From Adiantum capillus-veneris (lineage: Eukaryota; Streptophyta; Polypodiopsida; Polypodiales; Pteridaceae): a stretch of DNA of 64,000 nucleotides. Position numbers and translations under genes: made by a program. Shown piece by piece: positions 53,800-64,000 of this stretch (position 1 is its first letter; the number at the start of each line of letters is the position of its first letter). The DNA lies in contig CM043944.1 in the NCBI GenBank assembly GCA_014529385.2, positions 175,607,740 through 175,671,739 of the forward strand, given 5' to 3'. Below the pieces are notes generated by a model. It was not told the DNA's origin. It made no database searches and saw only the letters and a list, made by a program, of their open reading frames with translations.

Positions 53800-54640
53800 G
53801 GTTCTCTCTCATCCACTTTGGGAGATCCAAAGAAGAATACCATGAAGGAAAAATTGGCAGAACTTCCTTCATATCATCTTGAGGAAGATTCTCTGAAAGA
53901 AACGAATGTTACTGGCTGGCCAAAGAGCAGTTAGAAAGCCAACATGTCACAGTGTATTATCGCACCTTCAAGAGTGCACAAGGATTTCGAGTAGTGCAGA
54001 TGTTGTCTAAATAAGCTGAGGATCTGGCAAAGGAGGATGCAATCAGGCCACTACAAGAAAAATTAGCCTAAAGGATTACATTGAACTAGAGCCATGTGGT
54101 GTGGATTACAAGAGGGCCTATGACCTACTAAACAATATCATTAAAGAAGGCTGGCAAACCATATGAGACCTCAATGACACCCCGATCGAGGTTAACATTA
54201 CAGAAGAACAAGTAGCAGATGCTTTGAGATTTCCCTGGGGGGGGAATTGATTAGAGACCGCCAGCTGCCCACCACTTGAATATTTACTAGCAGATCCACT
54301 TCTTTCTTGGATCTCAAGCAGAAGGAAATAGAGTGAGATCTTTGGCTCTACCACAACACTTTTACTTCACTAAAAAACGGCCACCCAGATACACAGTTCC
54401 AATCATGCAAAGGCATCAACATTTACACAAGCATCAAAGAAAGAGGGATCCATAGTAGTTGACCACACTCACTACATTCATACCACCCTCACCCATGTAA
54501 ATAAGCAAGAAAACATCACCTTTCTGGGAGCTCTTGAAGTGCTTACACGAATAGCTTATCAGGCTACGACTACGAAGAGCATCAATCTCCAGCACGAGAA
54601 CGTGATCATTATCCATTTTTGAGCATTCAAGAAATCTATA
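53800..54640 (+). pseudogene. Degraded gag-like ORF spanning the end of the duplication
   Basis: Plus-strand coding debris in several frames: SLSSTLGDPKKNTMKEKLAE; then NECYWLAKEQLESQ, VYYRTFKSAQGFRVVQMLS, AEDLAKEDAIRPLQEKLA; a frame change; DYIELEPCGVDYKRAYDLL, EVNITEEQVADALRFP; later THVNKQENITFLGALEVL. Stops are mainly TAA and TGA. It lies upstream of a polypurine run and LTR-like start at 54685, so it is probably part of an LTR retrotransposon. Family not recognised. It crosses the duplication end at 53974, so this is the ancestral right junction. Confidence 0.6.
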
Positions 54641-54684
54641 AATAAATATGTCCAAGAGGAAAATTCTCAATCTTAGATGGGGGG

Positions 54685-55010
54685 TGTTAATGGGTCACCG
54701 CTATTGGACGTCTACAACATAGGTGTTTGGCATTGACATAATGTCAATACTCAAGGAAGTGACTAGGATGGGACACCAGAGTGGCGCACGCATGCACTAC
54801 ATTATCTTTTAGTTTTATGTACATGTATCTATTGGGGATGATACGCCTCTCCTATTTTATACCCAAACATTGTACTTATTGTTTATATGCCATTCTAGAC
54901 GTCTGATGCATTCGTCCATTTTGTAATATAGCCTTTCGCACTATATACAATTTTGTTTACTTCGATGTTAGAAATCTCTCATATATAATGAAGTTATATT
55001 GATGAACTAT
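54685..55010 (+). other. LTR-like sequence after polypurine run
   Basis: AGATGGGGGG is followed by TGTTAATGGGTCACC. A diverged relative of this start (TGTTAAAAGATCA..., then AACATAG, TGGCA, ACATAAT, GAAAGTGACT) lies at 57379. Right end not determined. Confidence 0.45.
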
Positions 55011-56047
55011 AGAATTTCTTCAAATTTTGTGTCATTTCAATGTTTTGAGGTTAATTTAATGTTGGTGGTCAATTGTTATTTTGTTTCAAAGTTCAAATAT
55101 GTTTGCAATGGTTACTTGGGTGGCAGCACCAAGAGGTCCTACCACCCTAAAATTTTTGTGCTTTTGCAAGCATCGATATACACATTGGTATATATGGTAA
55201 TGCAATGACATTATCACAATTGAAGTAGGCATCGATATCTACATCAATTTATCTATATAGAGATGCACATATTGGTGTATATATCAAAGTTTTCTTTGCA
55301 ATGCTGATATTGATACCCTTATTGCTCCCCTATTGATGCCCAGGAAGGAGAAAATCAAGTTCATCTACATCAATATGTGCATCAAAAATGTGAAGAGCCC
55401 TTGTAGTGACATGTTATGGAACTCATTTTACTCCAACTTAGAACATTAAACACTTATGATTTTCTCATCGGGCTTTATTCATCTAATGTGTTGCTTTATT
55501 GTCTCCTCAATCCTTGGTTTGATTGTACATTAAGGATAGTTTTTGTGACAAAGAAACCTTAAGCTTGGTGTAAATTTTCCTAGTAAAGCTAGCTTAGAAT
55601 GATGTGCCCTTCTCATAGGCACAAGCCTCATGATTTTATCACTTGCTAATCAAGGCTTCCTTTGCCCCTCGATGCCTTCTAAGAGTGCTCACAACCATTA
55701 ATTTACCTCCTTTACCTTGTCTCCATCATCATGGATACTCATTGCATCGTCTTCTCCCCATGGTCTTTCTCTACCACCATGGCTTTTCATGAAAACACTA
55801 TATTCTTATAGATGTCTCTTCTTGATGCTATTGAACCACCATGCAAGTTACTTCCCTTTCTTCCCACACCTTAAAAACATAGCAGCAATCACAAACAAGT
55901 ACCCACATACATAGCAAAAAGCAGACTGTGATCGCATTGCCACGCCAAGGTTTGTGCATACAAACACACACATACACACATAGGTTCGAGCATGCAAGGT
56001 AGCTAAGTTTGTGTAAGATTTGTGTATATAGTGCACACACACACACA

Positions 56048-56098
<51 letters not shown>

Positions 56099-56909
56099 AC
56101 ACCCACCCACAAGCATGCAAGGTAAACCCTTTGTGTAGCACTATCAAGTGCAACCATTAATGGAATCACAAAAGAGAATAAAAAGCCAAAAAGAGAAGTT
56201 GAATGTGAGGTCAAACCCAGTAGGTGTTACACATTTTGAAAGAAACAAGTGATGAAATCACGAGACCTGCCTATAAATGGCCATCTCTTTACATCAATTC
56301 AATTTTGTAGCTATAGGGATGGTCACATGATGCATAGTGATAAGATACTTTTCATGATAACTATGCATCTATGATGGTCACGCAAGCTACCACGAGCAAG
56401 GCTCAGTTGTAATATGCAGGGCATTTTGTAACAACGCCAAATTTGGCATAGTTGCACAAAATTACCTACTAGAAGCTATTATGCTGACGATGACTATTGC
56501 AACTACTAGTTGTGCTACTTGTGTGGCTTCTTCACATCATACACCATTGTGGGCAAAGATGGGTCCCATTGCATATGAGCCTCCTCTCCCTCATTATAAC
56601 GTGATACGTGTGACCATGGCAGATCAGGTGAATGACATTATTTGCTAGTTGTTGGTGATGGGAGGCATGATTATGAAATACTCATAACTGTGCTTGCATG
56701 ACCACTGCCTGCTGTCTTACATGTTGTGGTGTGATTTTAGTGACATGTACTAAGCATCAAATTTTAGTGTGAGTTATGAAAAATCTTTCTCTATCTCTAT
56801 AATAATTCGCATTCCTTCTTGAATAATTGGTCTTGATTTCAAGACCCATCGAATGAATTCTTGAGGTCTCTTAGTGATGTTCCTAAAACACCCTTCTTGC
56901 CTCTTCTTT

Positions 56910-56912
<3 letters not shown>
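55011..56912. other. No gene seen; low-complexity DNA
   Basis: 55160-55400 has irregular repeats of CATCGATAT / TACATCAAT-type words. The (CA)n tract is listed separately. Open frames over the CA tract are artefacts of the repeat. Confidence 0.55.
56033..56096. repeat. (CA)n microsatellite
   Basis: About 64 bp of CA with one T interruption, flanked by CCCAC words. Confidence 0.95.
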
Positions 56913-56966
<54 letters not shown>

Positions 56967-57079
56967 TTGAGAGAGAGAGAGAGATCCTCTTTTGAAAAAA
57001 GAGTGAGGAGGAGATTAGTAAAATCTCTTAGAGAGAGCCATCCTCTTTTGACAAAAGAGTGAGGAGGAGATTAGTAAAA

Positions 57080-57168
<89 letters not shown>
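56913..57168. repeat. (TC)n tracts flanking two hairpin-forming direct repeats
   Basis: (TC)n 56913-56963, (GA)n 56969-56984, then two 44-bp repeats (56985-57028 and 57041-57084) each holding CTCTTTTGA(C/A)AAAAGAG and GAGATTAGTAAAATCTC inverted repeats, then (TC)n 57085-57168. A further TC tract is at 57313-57337. Confidence 0.85.
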
Positions 57169-57378
57169 TATGTGCATTGCCCATGTTTGCACTATGCATA
57201 TGCATATGAATTTGGCTATCGTGTGTTCACAATAGCCGTCGTACTTTTCTTTGGTGCATCCCCTTAGTGTTTTCATCTAATCTATGCCTATATGACTTCT
57301 AATAGTGGGAACTCTCTCTCTCTCTCTCTCTCTCTCACCCAAAAAAAAGCCCTACCATGTGTACATGTAGTCGAATTA

Positions 57379-57480
57379 TGTTAAAAGATCATTGTGACAG
57401 ACATCTGTAACATAGCTATCTGGCACTAACATAATAAGTAAATACTTACGAAAGTGACTCAGATGGTCCATAAAGACTCT
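57379..57480 (+). other. Relic related to the 54685 LTR-like start
   Basis: Shares an ordered set of short words with 54685-54780 and starts TGTTAA. Too diverged to extend further by eye. Confidence 0.4.
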
Positions 57481-57689
57481 TTGAAGGTGTCAACCTCAAG
57501 AAGTGAACCTACAAGAAAATGCATCAACTCAACAAGCTAATCACCAACTCACATATCGAAAAGTTTGTGTATGTCCTTTCTCACCACTCTAGGTCATCAC
57601 ACCTTTGTAGTGACTAAACGGATTTGGATCATCACAAAACTTTAAGGAAATCTATATTAGGTCTAAGGGGACATGTCTATAAAATCTGG
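57481..57689. other. No gene seen
   Basis: About 200 bp of unassigned sequence before the putative transposon. Confidence 0.5.
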
Positions 57690-58084
57690 TCAGTAAGTTT
57701 CATTGTACGTTATACGGTGTATGTATGATACGCCTTAAACGGGCGTATTATACGATACCCATCTTTATTTGGCCGTATTATACGATGCCACATCAGCAAA
57801 AACATTGTACTGTATAAATTTTTAGCATTTCAATCGAAATATTAATTCGATCTAAATATTAGTTCGATCAAATTCGTAGTTCGATGGAAATATTAATTAG
57901 ATCAAAATAAATCTGTTTATATACGCTGAAACGGAGTGTTTTTCTCATTCCATTGATCTCTCTTCCCTCATCTCACCTATAGGTGTGCTTTACAACACGA
58001 AGAAAAATATAAAAATGCTAGTTTAAATTTAGCCATATTTTTTCTAGTGAAAATTTAGAGCTTGGATATATTTTATTTTTTTAG

Positions 58085-58640
58085 GCTTTGGGGTTTTGAG
58101 TTACCTGCTCTGTGTGAAGTATATCTTACACTGAGAGGTAATTTAAGTAAGATAGTTAATGATTACTTGCCTTGTGTAGAGGAAACTCACACTTGGAGGT
58201 GATTCAAGGTAGTTAAAGTTAGCAATTATTTGCTGTGTTGAACTATGTTCACATCTAAAAGTAACTTTAGTTAAATAGTTAAAGTTAAGAGTTACTTATT
58301 GTGTATTGAACTATGTTCACACCTGGAAGTAACTTACGTTAGATTTATCTAAATATTGACTATCATGTGTAAAGTAATACTCACATTACAAACAATTTAG
58401 GTAGATTAAATAATAATCTCTCTCTTTGTGTAGAGGTATTCTCACACCTAGAAGAGATTTATAGAGCAGTGATTTTTGATTTCTTGCCATGTGTAGAGTT
58501 ACACTCACACTTGGAGGTAATTTAAATAGGTTTTTTACAGATATCTTGCTTTGTGTAGAGTTTACTCACACTTGGAAGTTATTGAGATAGATTAAGCGAT
58601 TTATTTATCATGATTCAGGTGTAAAGTGAAATCTCACACT
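58085..58640. repeat. Tandem array, ~64-bp period, nine degenerate units
   Basis: The word CTCACACTTGGAGGTAATTT (with variants) recurs at about 58124, 58188, 58251, 58316, 58380, 58442, 58507, 58566 and 58634, each usually preceded by TTGTGTAGAG. The spacing is 59-68 bp. Confidence 0.85.
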
Positions 58641-58753
58641 TGAGAAAAAATTATTTTTGGTATTTATAATTTAAAGAAGCTGAAAACGTTGATGAATAAA
58701 GTAATGTAAATGGTATTAGAGTTCGATTTTAGATGTGTCTTTAGTAACTAGTT

Positions 58754-59038
58754 ATGTTTGAGTTTGCAGATCTGAAGAAGATGGTGAAAGGATATGAGTG
58801 GAAGTACGTAGATGAATTTGCCAGTGGGAAGACTACATCAAAGTTGAGGTGTAAGACCTGCGGCCATAATTTTAGTGAAAATGCTCATAGGATAAAAGAA
58901 CATGTTTTCAAAATTCCTGGAAACGTGGCAGCTTGCAAAAACCCCCCAAGAGGTATTGCTGAAAAATTTCCCAAGTGGGCGCTCAAGGCAAAGAGAGTTC
59001 TTGCAGTGCGACACGGGGTCAACAACAACCAGAGATGA
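58754..59038 (+). CDS. BED-type zinc finger ORF (hAT family), N-terminal only
   Basis: 94 codons from ATG. Residues 33-61 form the finger: C33, C36, H50 and C61 (LRCKTCGHNFSENAHRIKEH then IPGNVAAC), the form found at the N-terminus of plant hAT transposases and domesticated relatives, where it binds DNA ends. The expected catalytic and dimerisation (hATC) regions are not present downstream; the frame instead enters the minisatellite (VLAVRHGVNNNQR then stop). A TTTGCAG at 58764-58770 could be an exon 3' splice site, so this may be an isolated exon. Confidence 0.72.
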   Translation: MFEFADLKKMVKGYEWKYVDEFASGKTTSKLRCKTCGHNFSENAHRIKEHVFKIPGNVAACKNPPRGIAEKFPKWALKAKRVLAVRHGVNNNQR

Positions 59039-59900
59039 AGAATTCATTAAATCCAATATCCTTGCAATGCGACGCGATAGTCAGCAACAACCAAGAACGA
59101 TGGATTTAAAAACTTGAAACCTCTCCCTGCAGTGCGACACGGTGGTCAGCAACAACTAGGGACGAGAAGCTATTGAATCCAATCTCCTTGCAGTGCGACG
59201 CGATGGTCAACAACAACCAAGAACGATGGATTTAAAAATCCTAAATCTCTCCCTGCAGTGCGACACGATGGTCACCAACAACCAGAGATGAGGAATCTAT
59301 TGAATCCAATCTCCTTGCAATGCGGCACGATGGTCAACAGCAACCAAGGATGATGGATTTGGCAACCCTAAACCCCTCTCTGCAGTGCAACACAATGATC
59401 AGCAACAACCAAAGACAAGGAATATATTAAACCCAATCTCCTTGCAATGCGACGCAATGGTCAGCAACAACCAAGGACGATGGATTTAAATTCCTAAACC
59501 CTTCCTTGTAGTGCAACACGGTGGTCAACAACAATCAGAAACGAAGAATCTATTAAATTTAATCTCCTTGCAGTGCGACGTGATGGTTAGCAACAACCAA
59601 GGACGATGGATTTGACAACCCTAAACCCCTCCCTGCAGTGCGACACGGTGGTCAGGAACAACCAAAGATGAGGAATCTATTTTTTTAAATCTAATCAGCA
59701 ATAACTAGGAAGAAAAGATGCATGATAGCTAACTCCTCCCTGTAGTGCGACACGATGGCCAGCAACAACCAGGGATGGAAAGTCTAATTGTACAACCTAA
59801 GCTACTCCTTGAAGTGCAACACGGAGGTCAGCAACAGTCAAGGACGAAGCGTCTAAAGTCTAACCCCCCTTGCAGTGTCACAAGGATCAACACAGCCAAG
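58998..59900. repeat. Minisatellite, ~63-bp units in alternating A/B types
   Basis: About 14 units with core TGCAGTGCGACACGGTGGTC then AGCAACAACCAAGGACGA. Unit ends alternate between AGGAATCTATTGAATCC and TGGATTTAAAAACCTAAAC, giving a dimer of about 126 bp. The first unit overlaps the end of the BED ORF. CpG sites within the core vary (GCGACACGG, GCGACGCGA, GCAACACAA). Confidence 0.9.
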
Positions 59901-60330
59901 GACGAGTGTCTAAACCTGCAGATTAACACTGAGGTGTGAGCAAAGCTCCACAACAACAGTGTTGGCAAATTAACTGCAAAAAAAAAACAAAAAAAACACT
60001 ATAAAAAAAATCGCCTGCTCTGTGGCTCACTGTGGATGTGCTGTGCTCGCTGTCTACTGCTCTCTCTAAAGCTCCAACAACTTTGTCTCTATCTCTCTAG
60101 CAATCACAATTGCAGAAGTTCGTTCGAACCAACTGCCACGACGCCCTTTTTTTATAAGTATAAATATATTTTGATCGAAATATATTTCGACCGAAATATA
60201 GTTCGATTGAAATATACTTCGATCGAAATCTTTTTTATTCGGATATGCGCGTATAATATGGATATACAGCGTATAAATCCATAATATACGTACAATTTAT
60301 AATATACGGGCATATAGATGCAACTTAGTA

Positions 60331-61017
60331 GATTGGCCACAATCTAACAAGGTACCAAAATCACGATCCATCATGAACCAACTTACATAAACTACAATAG
60401 AACAACCAAACCGGGCCATCCTAAGGTGTAATAACACTTTCCTATGGTCAAAATGCATAAAAAACAATGATTTAAGCACTCAAGATTGAAGAATAGGCTT
60501 GCAAACACATAGTCACAAACATTGATAGAACTTGAAATGCTTGCACTTGATTGAAAGAGCATGAAAAGAGAAACACAATGCAAGTTTGGGAATTCAAATT
60601 GGATTATCCAATCATTAGAAAAGTTGATTACAAGCTGGAGTGTTGGACGGATACGCCGCGACGGACGTCAGCACAGCGAGAACTCACCTATCATGTAATG
60701 TCAGCTAAGGACGAAGCTCGACCCGCAGGACATGGAAGCAAGCATAAGGTGTCAACCTACACTCGACCGACTCCTAACTAGTTCCTACAGAGGTCTCTAC
60801 CAATTGTCTAAGTCAAAGCCTTCAAGAGTGCATAAGAGGAAACTTCCTACAACGCTTTCTAGAGCTGAACACCCATCAAACAATCTCGAAACACCATAGA
60901 ACTTGAAGGAGACCCTACTAATACCAATAGGTCGCTCTCCCTAAGGTCTATGAACCAAAACCCCAACCCAAAACACCGGGTGCAAAATCACGTAGGATGT
61001 CTGGCTGAGCTGCTTCT
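60331..61017. other. No gene seen
   Basis: Unassigned sequence. An open frame at 60551-60781 has no motif and ends without support. Confidence 0.5.
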
Positions 61018-64000
61018 TCATCGTATGGTTTCAAGTATCTTGATCAGTGATTCGTATCTTGCATGTAGATTCATCATTGTTGGGCCAAAAATATCAGTGT
61101 TTATTGTGAAGAATCCGGTGTAGAACACTTCTTCAAAGGCCTGGAGGTGATAAGATGGTATAAACATTATCCTTTGATACAACGCATGTATCACCTCCTT
61201 GGAAGGCTGACCAGACAGATCATAGGCACATATGTAAGTATCTTGGAAGAAGAAGATATTGTCTGTCACCTGGCCTGGCTTGAATGTCTCAAATACTGCT
61301 AAGAGGGTTTTGCAGATTTTCTTCATCATGATGCACGTAAGGTCAGGTGAGCCAGTGAACAATTTGATGGCGCCCATTAGGGTTTTCACCATGTATTGGA
61401 CACTTATTCTCTCACCTGCCTTTAAGCCCGACAGCTTAGGGTAATTCAACCAAGTGGGTTGGCTCCTTTGTAATATTTCCTAGGCCTTCCACGTCCTCAT
61501 CCTTGGTAGAGGACAAAAGCTGAAGTTGTCTCTGATGTTTTTTCGGTGCCTCTACCAAGTGGATTACGTATTGTGGGCACTTTGTGATCCAAGCCTTCCT
61601 CCATTTGGGCTGAGAGTCAACTATTAGCCTGACCCCTTCCGGTTGGGAGATATCTGCGTTGTAGAGTGGCATGGTCGGCTCTTCTCTAATCCTCTTATTG
61701 ATGGTGGCGGCTTCATATTTCAGCAATGGATATGGGAGAGAGGTTTGAAGCCATTCACGCCGGAGGTTACTGGCGTCAATCTTCTGGATGGTCATGGACT
61801 TGAAAATCCTCTGTTCCCACTCCAAGGCTTCCTTTGTTGTCTCTCTAATCTCTACCTCTATTGCCTTACGCAGCTTTTCTTCCTCCTCCTGTGTCAGATC
61901 TTGTGGCTCTTGAGAAGATCCTTCTAGGATTTCCTCTTGCATAGGTGTGTCCACCGGATCTGCCACATTTTCTAAATCTATGCCTTCATTGGATGTTGGC
62001 CCTATGCCCTCTTGCTCTCCGTTGCTGTCCTCTTAGCTCCTCAATCTGCTTTAGGAGTTTCTGTTTTTTCGTTTCAGCTTCTTCGCCCATATTTATGAGG
62101 AGGTCGTTCAATTCGGCGTTTATCTTCTCCGCCTCCTCAAGCTTTCTTTTGATACTTTCTAATTCCTCTTGCAGGGCTTTTTGTTCTTCTTCCATTCATG
62201 TTTGCATGACAATAGACCCTTCTGCCATCATCAATCTTTGCTTTTTTTCTAGATTCAGCGCCTTCTGAAGTTCTTGCATCTGTTCTTCATAAAGTTGACT
62301 TTCCATAGCGGTGTGAGTCGAGCTAGTAGCTCTGACTTTGGCAGGAGATGCCCGCAGCCTCTGGATGGTTTGATATTTCACTTTGAGCTGGTCCTTGAGC
62401 TCAAGGACCTCATCCTAGCTGGCTTCTTGATCTATCTCCGCCTTTTCTTTGGCGTTTCCCATGGCTTCGACTTCTTTAGATTCCTCAGCCAGCTGTAGGG
62501 TTTGGTTATCCCTTTCCCTCTCGGCATCTATCAGTGATTTGCTGAGTTGCTGACATTCCTCTTCAAATCCTTGCATTCTTTGTGCTGCTGCATAATTTTC
62601 CTTTTCCATTTGCTGGCAGCTTTGCAATGCCATTGCTAAACTGGCCTGTAGCCCCGCTTCTCTCTCTTTCTGCCTTTGACTTTGTCCTTGTAGAGAGTCT
62701 ACTTCCAGCTTTATCTTTACTTCCGTGGCCTTGAGAGCTGCCATCTCACTTTCTGAGGCCATGGTCTGCGCTTTTAACCCAGTTAACTTTGTCATCACCA
62801 CATCCCAGTCGTTGGAGGGCGGGTGCAGGTCCACTGTATCTGTTGCCATCTCTTTTAGTTCTACTAACTTGATGCTTCGCATTTGTTCCTTAGGCCCTGT
62901 GCTTGCCAAGTCAAATGCGACTGTGGAAGCCTCTTCTTTCGTGTATCTTGCCGCTAGCACGTCCAAAAATGTGTTATATGAATCATTTGGCTCTTGTTGC
63001 CCACTTCGAGGCTTAGCCTCTTCCTTTGGTTCCGGCTCCTGGCTCTGCTCTTGCTTGGCCTCTTCTCGTTCTTCTAGTTTTTCTTCAACCTCTGTATCTT
63101 CTTGTGGAGGGCTGCTAGGTGGTGGTGAGGGCTGTGGGCTGGCCGGTAGAGATGTAGGCTTTTTCTTTAGATCTCGGTCTGCCTTTGTTTTTCTTTTTCT
63201 CTCTTGGCTCTCTTGCTCGTCTAGCAGTTTTTACCGTATTTGCTCCACTTCCTCCTATGTGAAAGGTACATGCGGGATATTTTTTGATGCGGAATCAAGA
63301 ATCTTAAAATTTTGAATGTAATCTTTGAATCTATCCCTTTGCACCCTTCGGGATGATCCAGTCATTGCTTCTAGAGACGGCTTCCAAAGTTCACTCAAAT
63401 CACCTTTAAGGGCTCTCTCTGCTCTGAAGCTCTCCATCAGCCGCTCTAATCTTGCTTATTTTTGTGACTTTGTCTCTTTCACCGGCACTTGGGCAAACTC
63501 TTTCTTTCCTTTCTTTTGCTCTGGCTGCTTCTCTTAAACAGGCTCTAGCCATCTTTTCAATCTTGTAGCAACCCTTGGTGCTCTTTGTGGCTCGTCTTCT
63601 TTGTCTTCTTTGAGCCTCAGCCAGTCGTTCTAAGACGGGGGGTCAGGCCATCTTCCTTTTGCATGCAATGCCCCATAAATCACCTTAGTGATTAGTTCTC
63701 CTGGCACAATATATGTTGGCTTCTTGTTACCCATCTTCACTAGGTTGTCATGTATATACGCTGCATAGTTGATTATCTTTGGAGTGCTCTTCATCATTTC
63801 CCAAGTGAACGTCGTGGCAATTGCTCCTGGCGGCATTCGGTACTTTTGTGGTCGCTTCGTGCACATATGGAAGTATTGGTTGTACAACTGACTCATGATT
63901 GCCACTCTTGGGTTGGCAATATCTTCAAAAGTGTAGTTTCCTTTCTTCTCATTGTACACCTTGAAATCATCCCTTCTTTTAGTTACACTATCCCCCTTGT
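61018..64000 (-). pseudogene. Long coiled-coil protein pseudogene, unknown family, open at window end
   Basis: One minus-strand frame runs from the window edge to 61986, broken by stops at 63630 (TAG), 63534 (TAA), 63456 (TAA), 63255 (TAG), 63231 (TAA), 62415 (TAG) and 62196 (TGA). Frameshifts near 62030 and 61445 follow, and the end is at 61018. About 990 residues. N-terminal part has YNQYFHMCTKRPQKYRMPPG; then an acidic Pro/Glu/Lys linker; then about 320 residues of heptad-rich coiled coil (ELESIKRKLEEAEKINAEL); then a folded-looking tail (SSTKDEDVEGL, LKAGERISVQYMVKTLMGA, FFFQDTYICAYDLSGQP). I do not recognise it. It may be an accessory ORF of a large transposon or a dead host gene. Confidence 0.7.

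Larger units (their letters stand above)
57690..60330 (+). mobile_element. Putative decayed hAT-related transposon with internal arrays
   Basis: Both ends carry similar material: CAGTAAGTTTCATTG on the left and, reverse-complemented, CTACTAAGTTGCATC on the right; CGTATTATACG-type words; and several TTCGAT(C/T)GAAATAT repeats (57825-57905; 60165-60230). Between them lie a tandem array, a BED finger ORF and a second array. Subterminal repeats plus a BED domain fit hAT elements, but no transposase catalytic domain and no 8-bp target duplication were found, so ends are approximate. Confidence 0.5.

Noticed and set aside
55828-56214. Cys-Val repeat ORFs on the minus strand
   Set aside because: Translation of the (CA)n tract at 56033-56096.
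58085-59900. CRISPR-like array
   Set aside because: Units are contiguous degenerate tandem repeats without unique spacers, and the context is plant nuclear DNA.
61018-64000. U-to-C RNA editing rescuing the stops
   Set aside because: Such editing is known in organelle transcripts of some ferns and hornworts; nothing here is organellar and there are also frameshifts.

Overview
The window is plant nuclear DNA, gene-poor and made almost entirely of transposable elements at different stages of decay. The elements are Ty3/gypsy chromoviruses primed by initiator-Met tRNA, L1-like LINEs, a tRNA-type SINE, a hAT-type BED finger, and very long (TC)n tracts. There is no operon structure, ribosomal or tRNA gene cluster, or clear single-copy host gene. 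I would guess a large-genome land plant, perhaps a fern, but the sequence does not prove the lineage. LAYOUT: 1-2205 is a decayed L1-like LINE on the minus strand, ending at a 108-bp (TC)n tract. From 2490 to 16398 there is a nest on the minus strand. An old gypsy element (B; gag pieces at 2490-3081 and 11841-12359, 5' LTR 12774-16398) is split by a related, full-length chromovirus (A, 3082-11840; two ~1.63-kb LTRs, primer site, polypurine tract, 5-bp target duplication CCTCT/CCTCT). B's LTR is itself split by a foreign plus-strand solo-LTR-like block (C, 14029-16079). From 16399 to 30565 come a LINE RT remnant, unassigned repeat-rich DNA, a plus-strand gypsy pol relic (D), a ~2-kb array of palindrome-bounded units carrying (TC)n, a SINE, and the start of a degraded plus-strand ORF. 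MAIN STRUCTURAL EVENT: 5772-30565 is tandemly repeated as 30566-53974. The left breakpoint lies in A's integrase and the right one in the plus-strand ORF at about 53970. The second copy of A therefore has a 5' LTR, gag, protease and RT but no integrase end, polypurine tract or 3' LTR. The copies are nearly identical by eye, yet differ by two micro-inversions, a 1398-bp deletion, a 97-bp deletion, short tandem duplications, (TC)n length changes and substitutions that often fall at CpG. An assembler placing two haplotypes in tandem is the main alternative to a real duplication. RIGHT FLANK, single copy: the remaining degraded ORF and an LTR-like boundary (54685), a CA/TC-rich stretch, then a probable decayed hAT-related transposon (about 57690-60330) with subterminal TTCGAT repeats, two tandem arrays of about 64-bp period and a BED zinc-finger ORF between them. 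Finally 61018-64000 is a minus-strand coiled-coil protein pseudogene of unknown family, running off the window. No coding unit here looks intact enough to act alone. Order of events: B inserted; A inserted into B; the block was duplicated; the copies then decayed independently. C entered B before the duplication.
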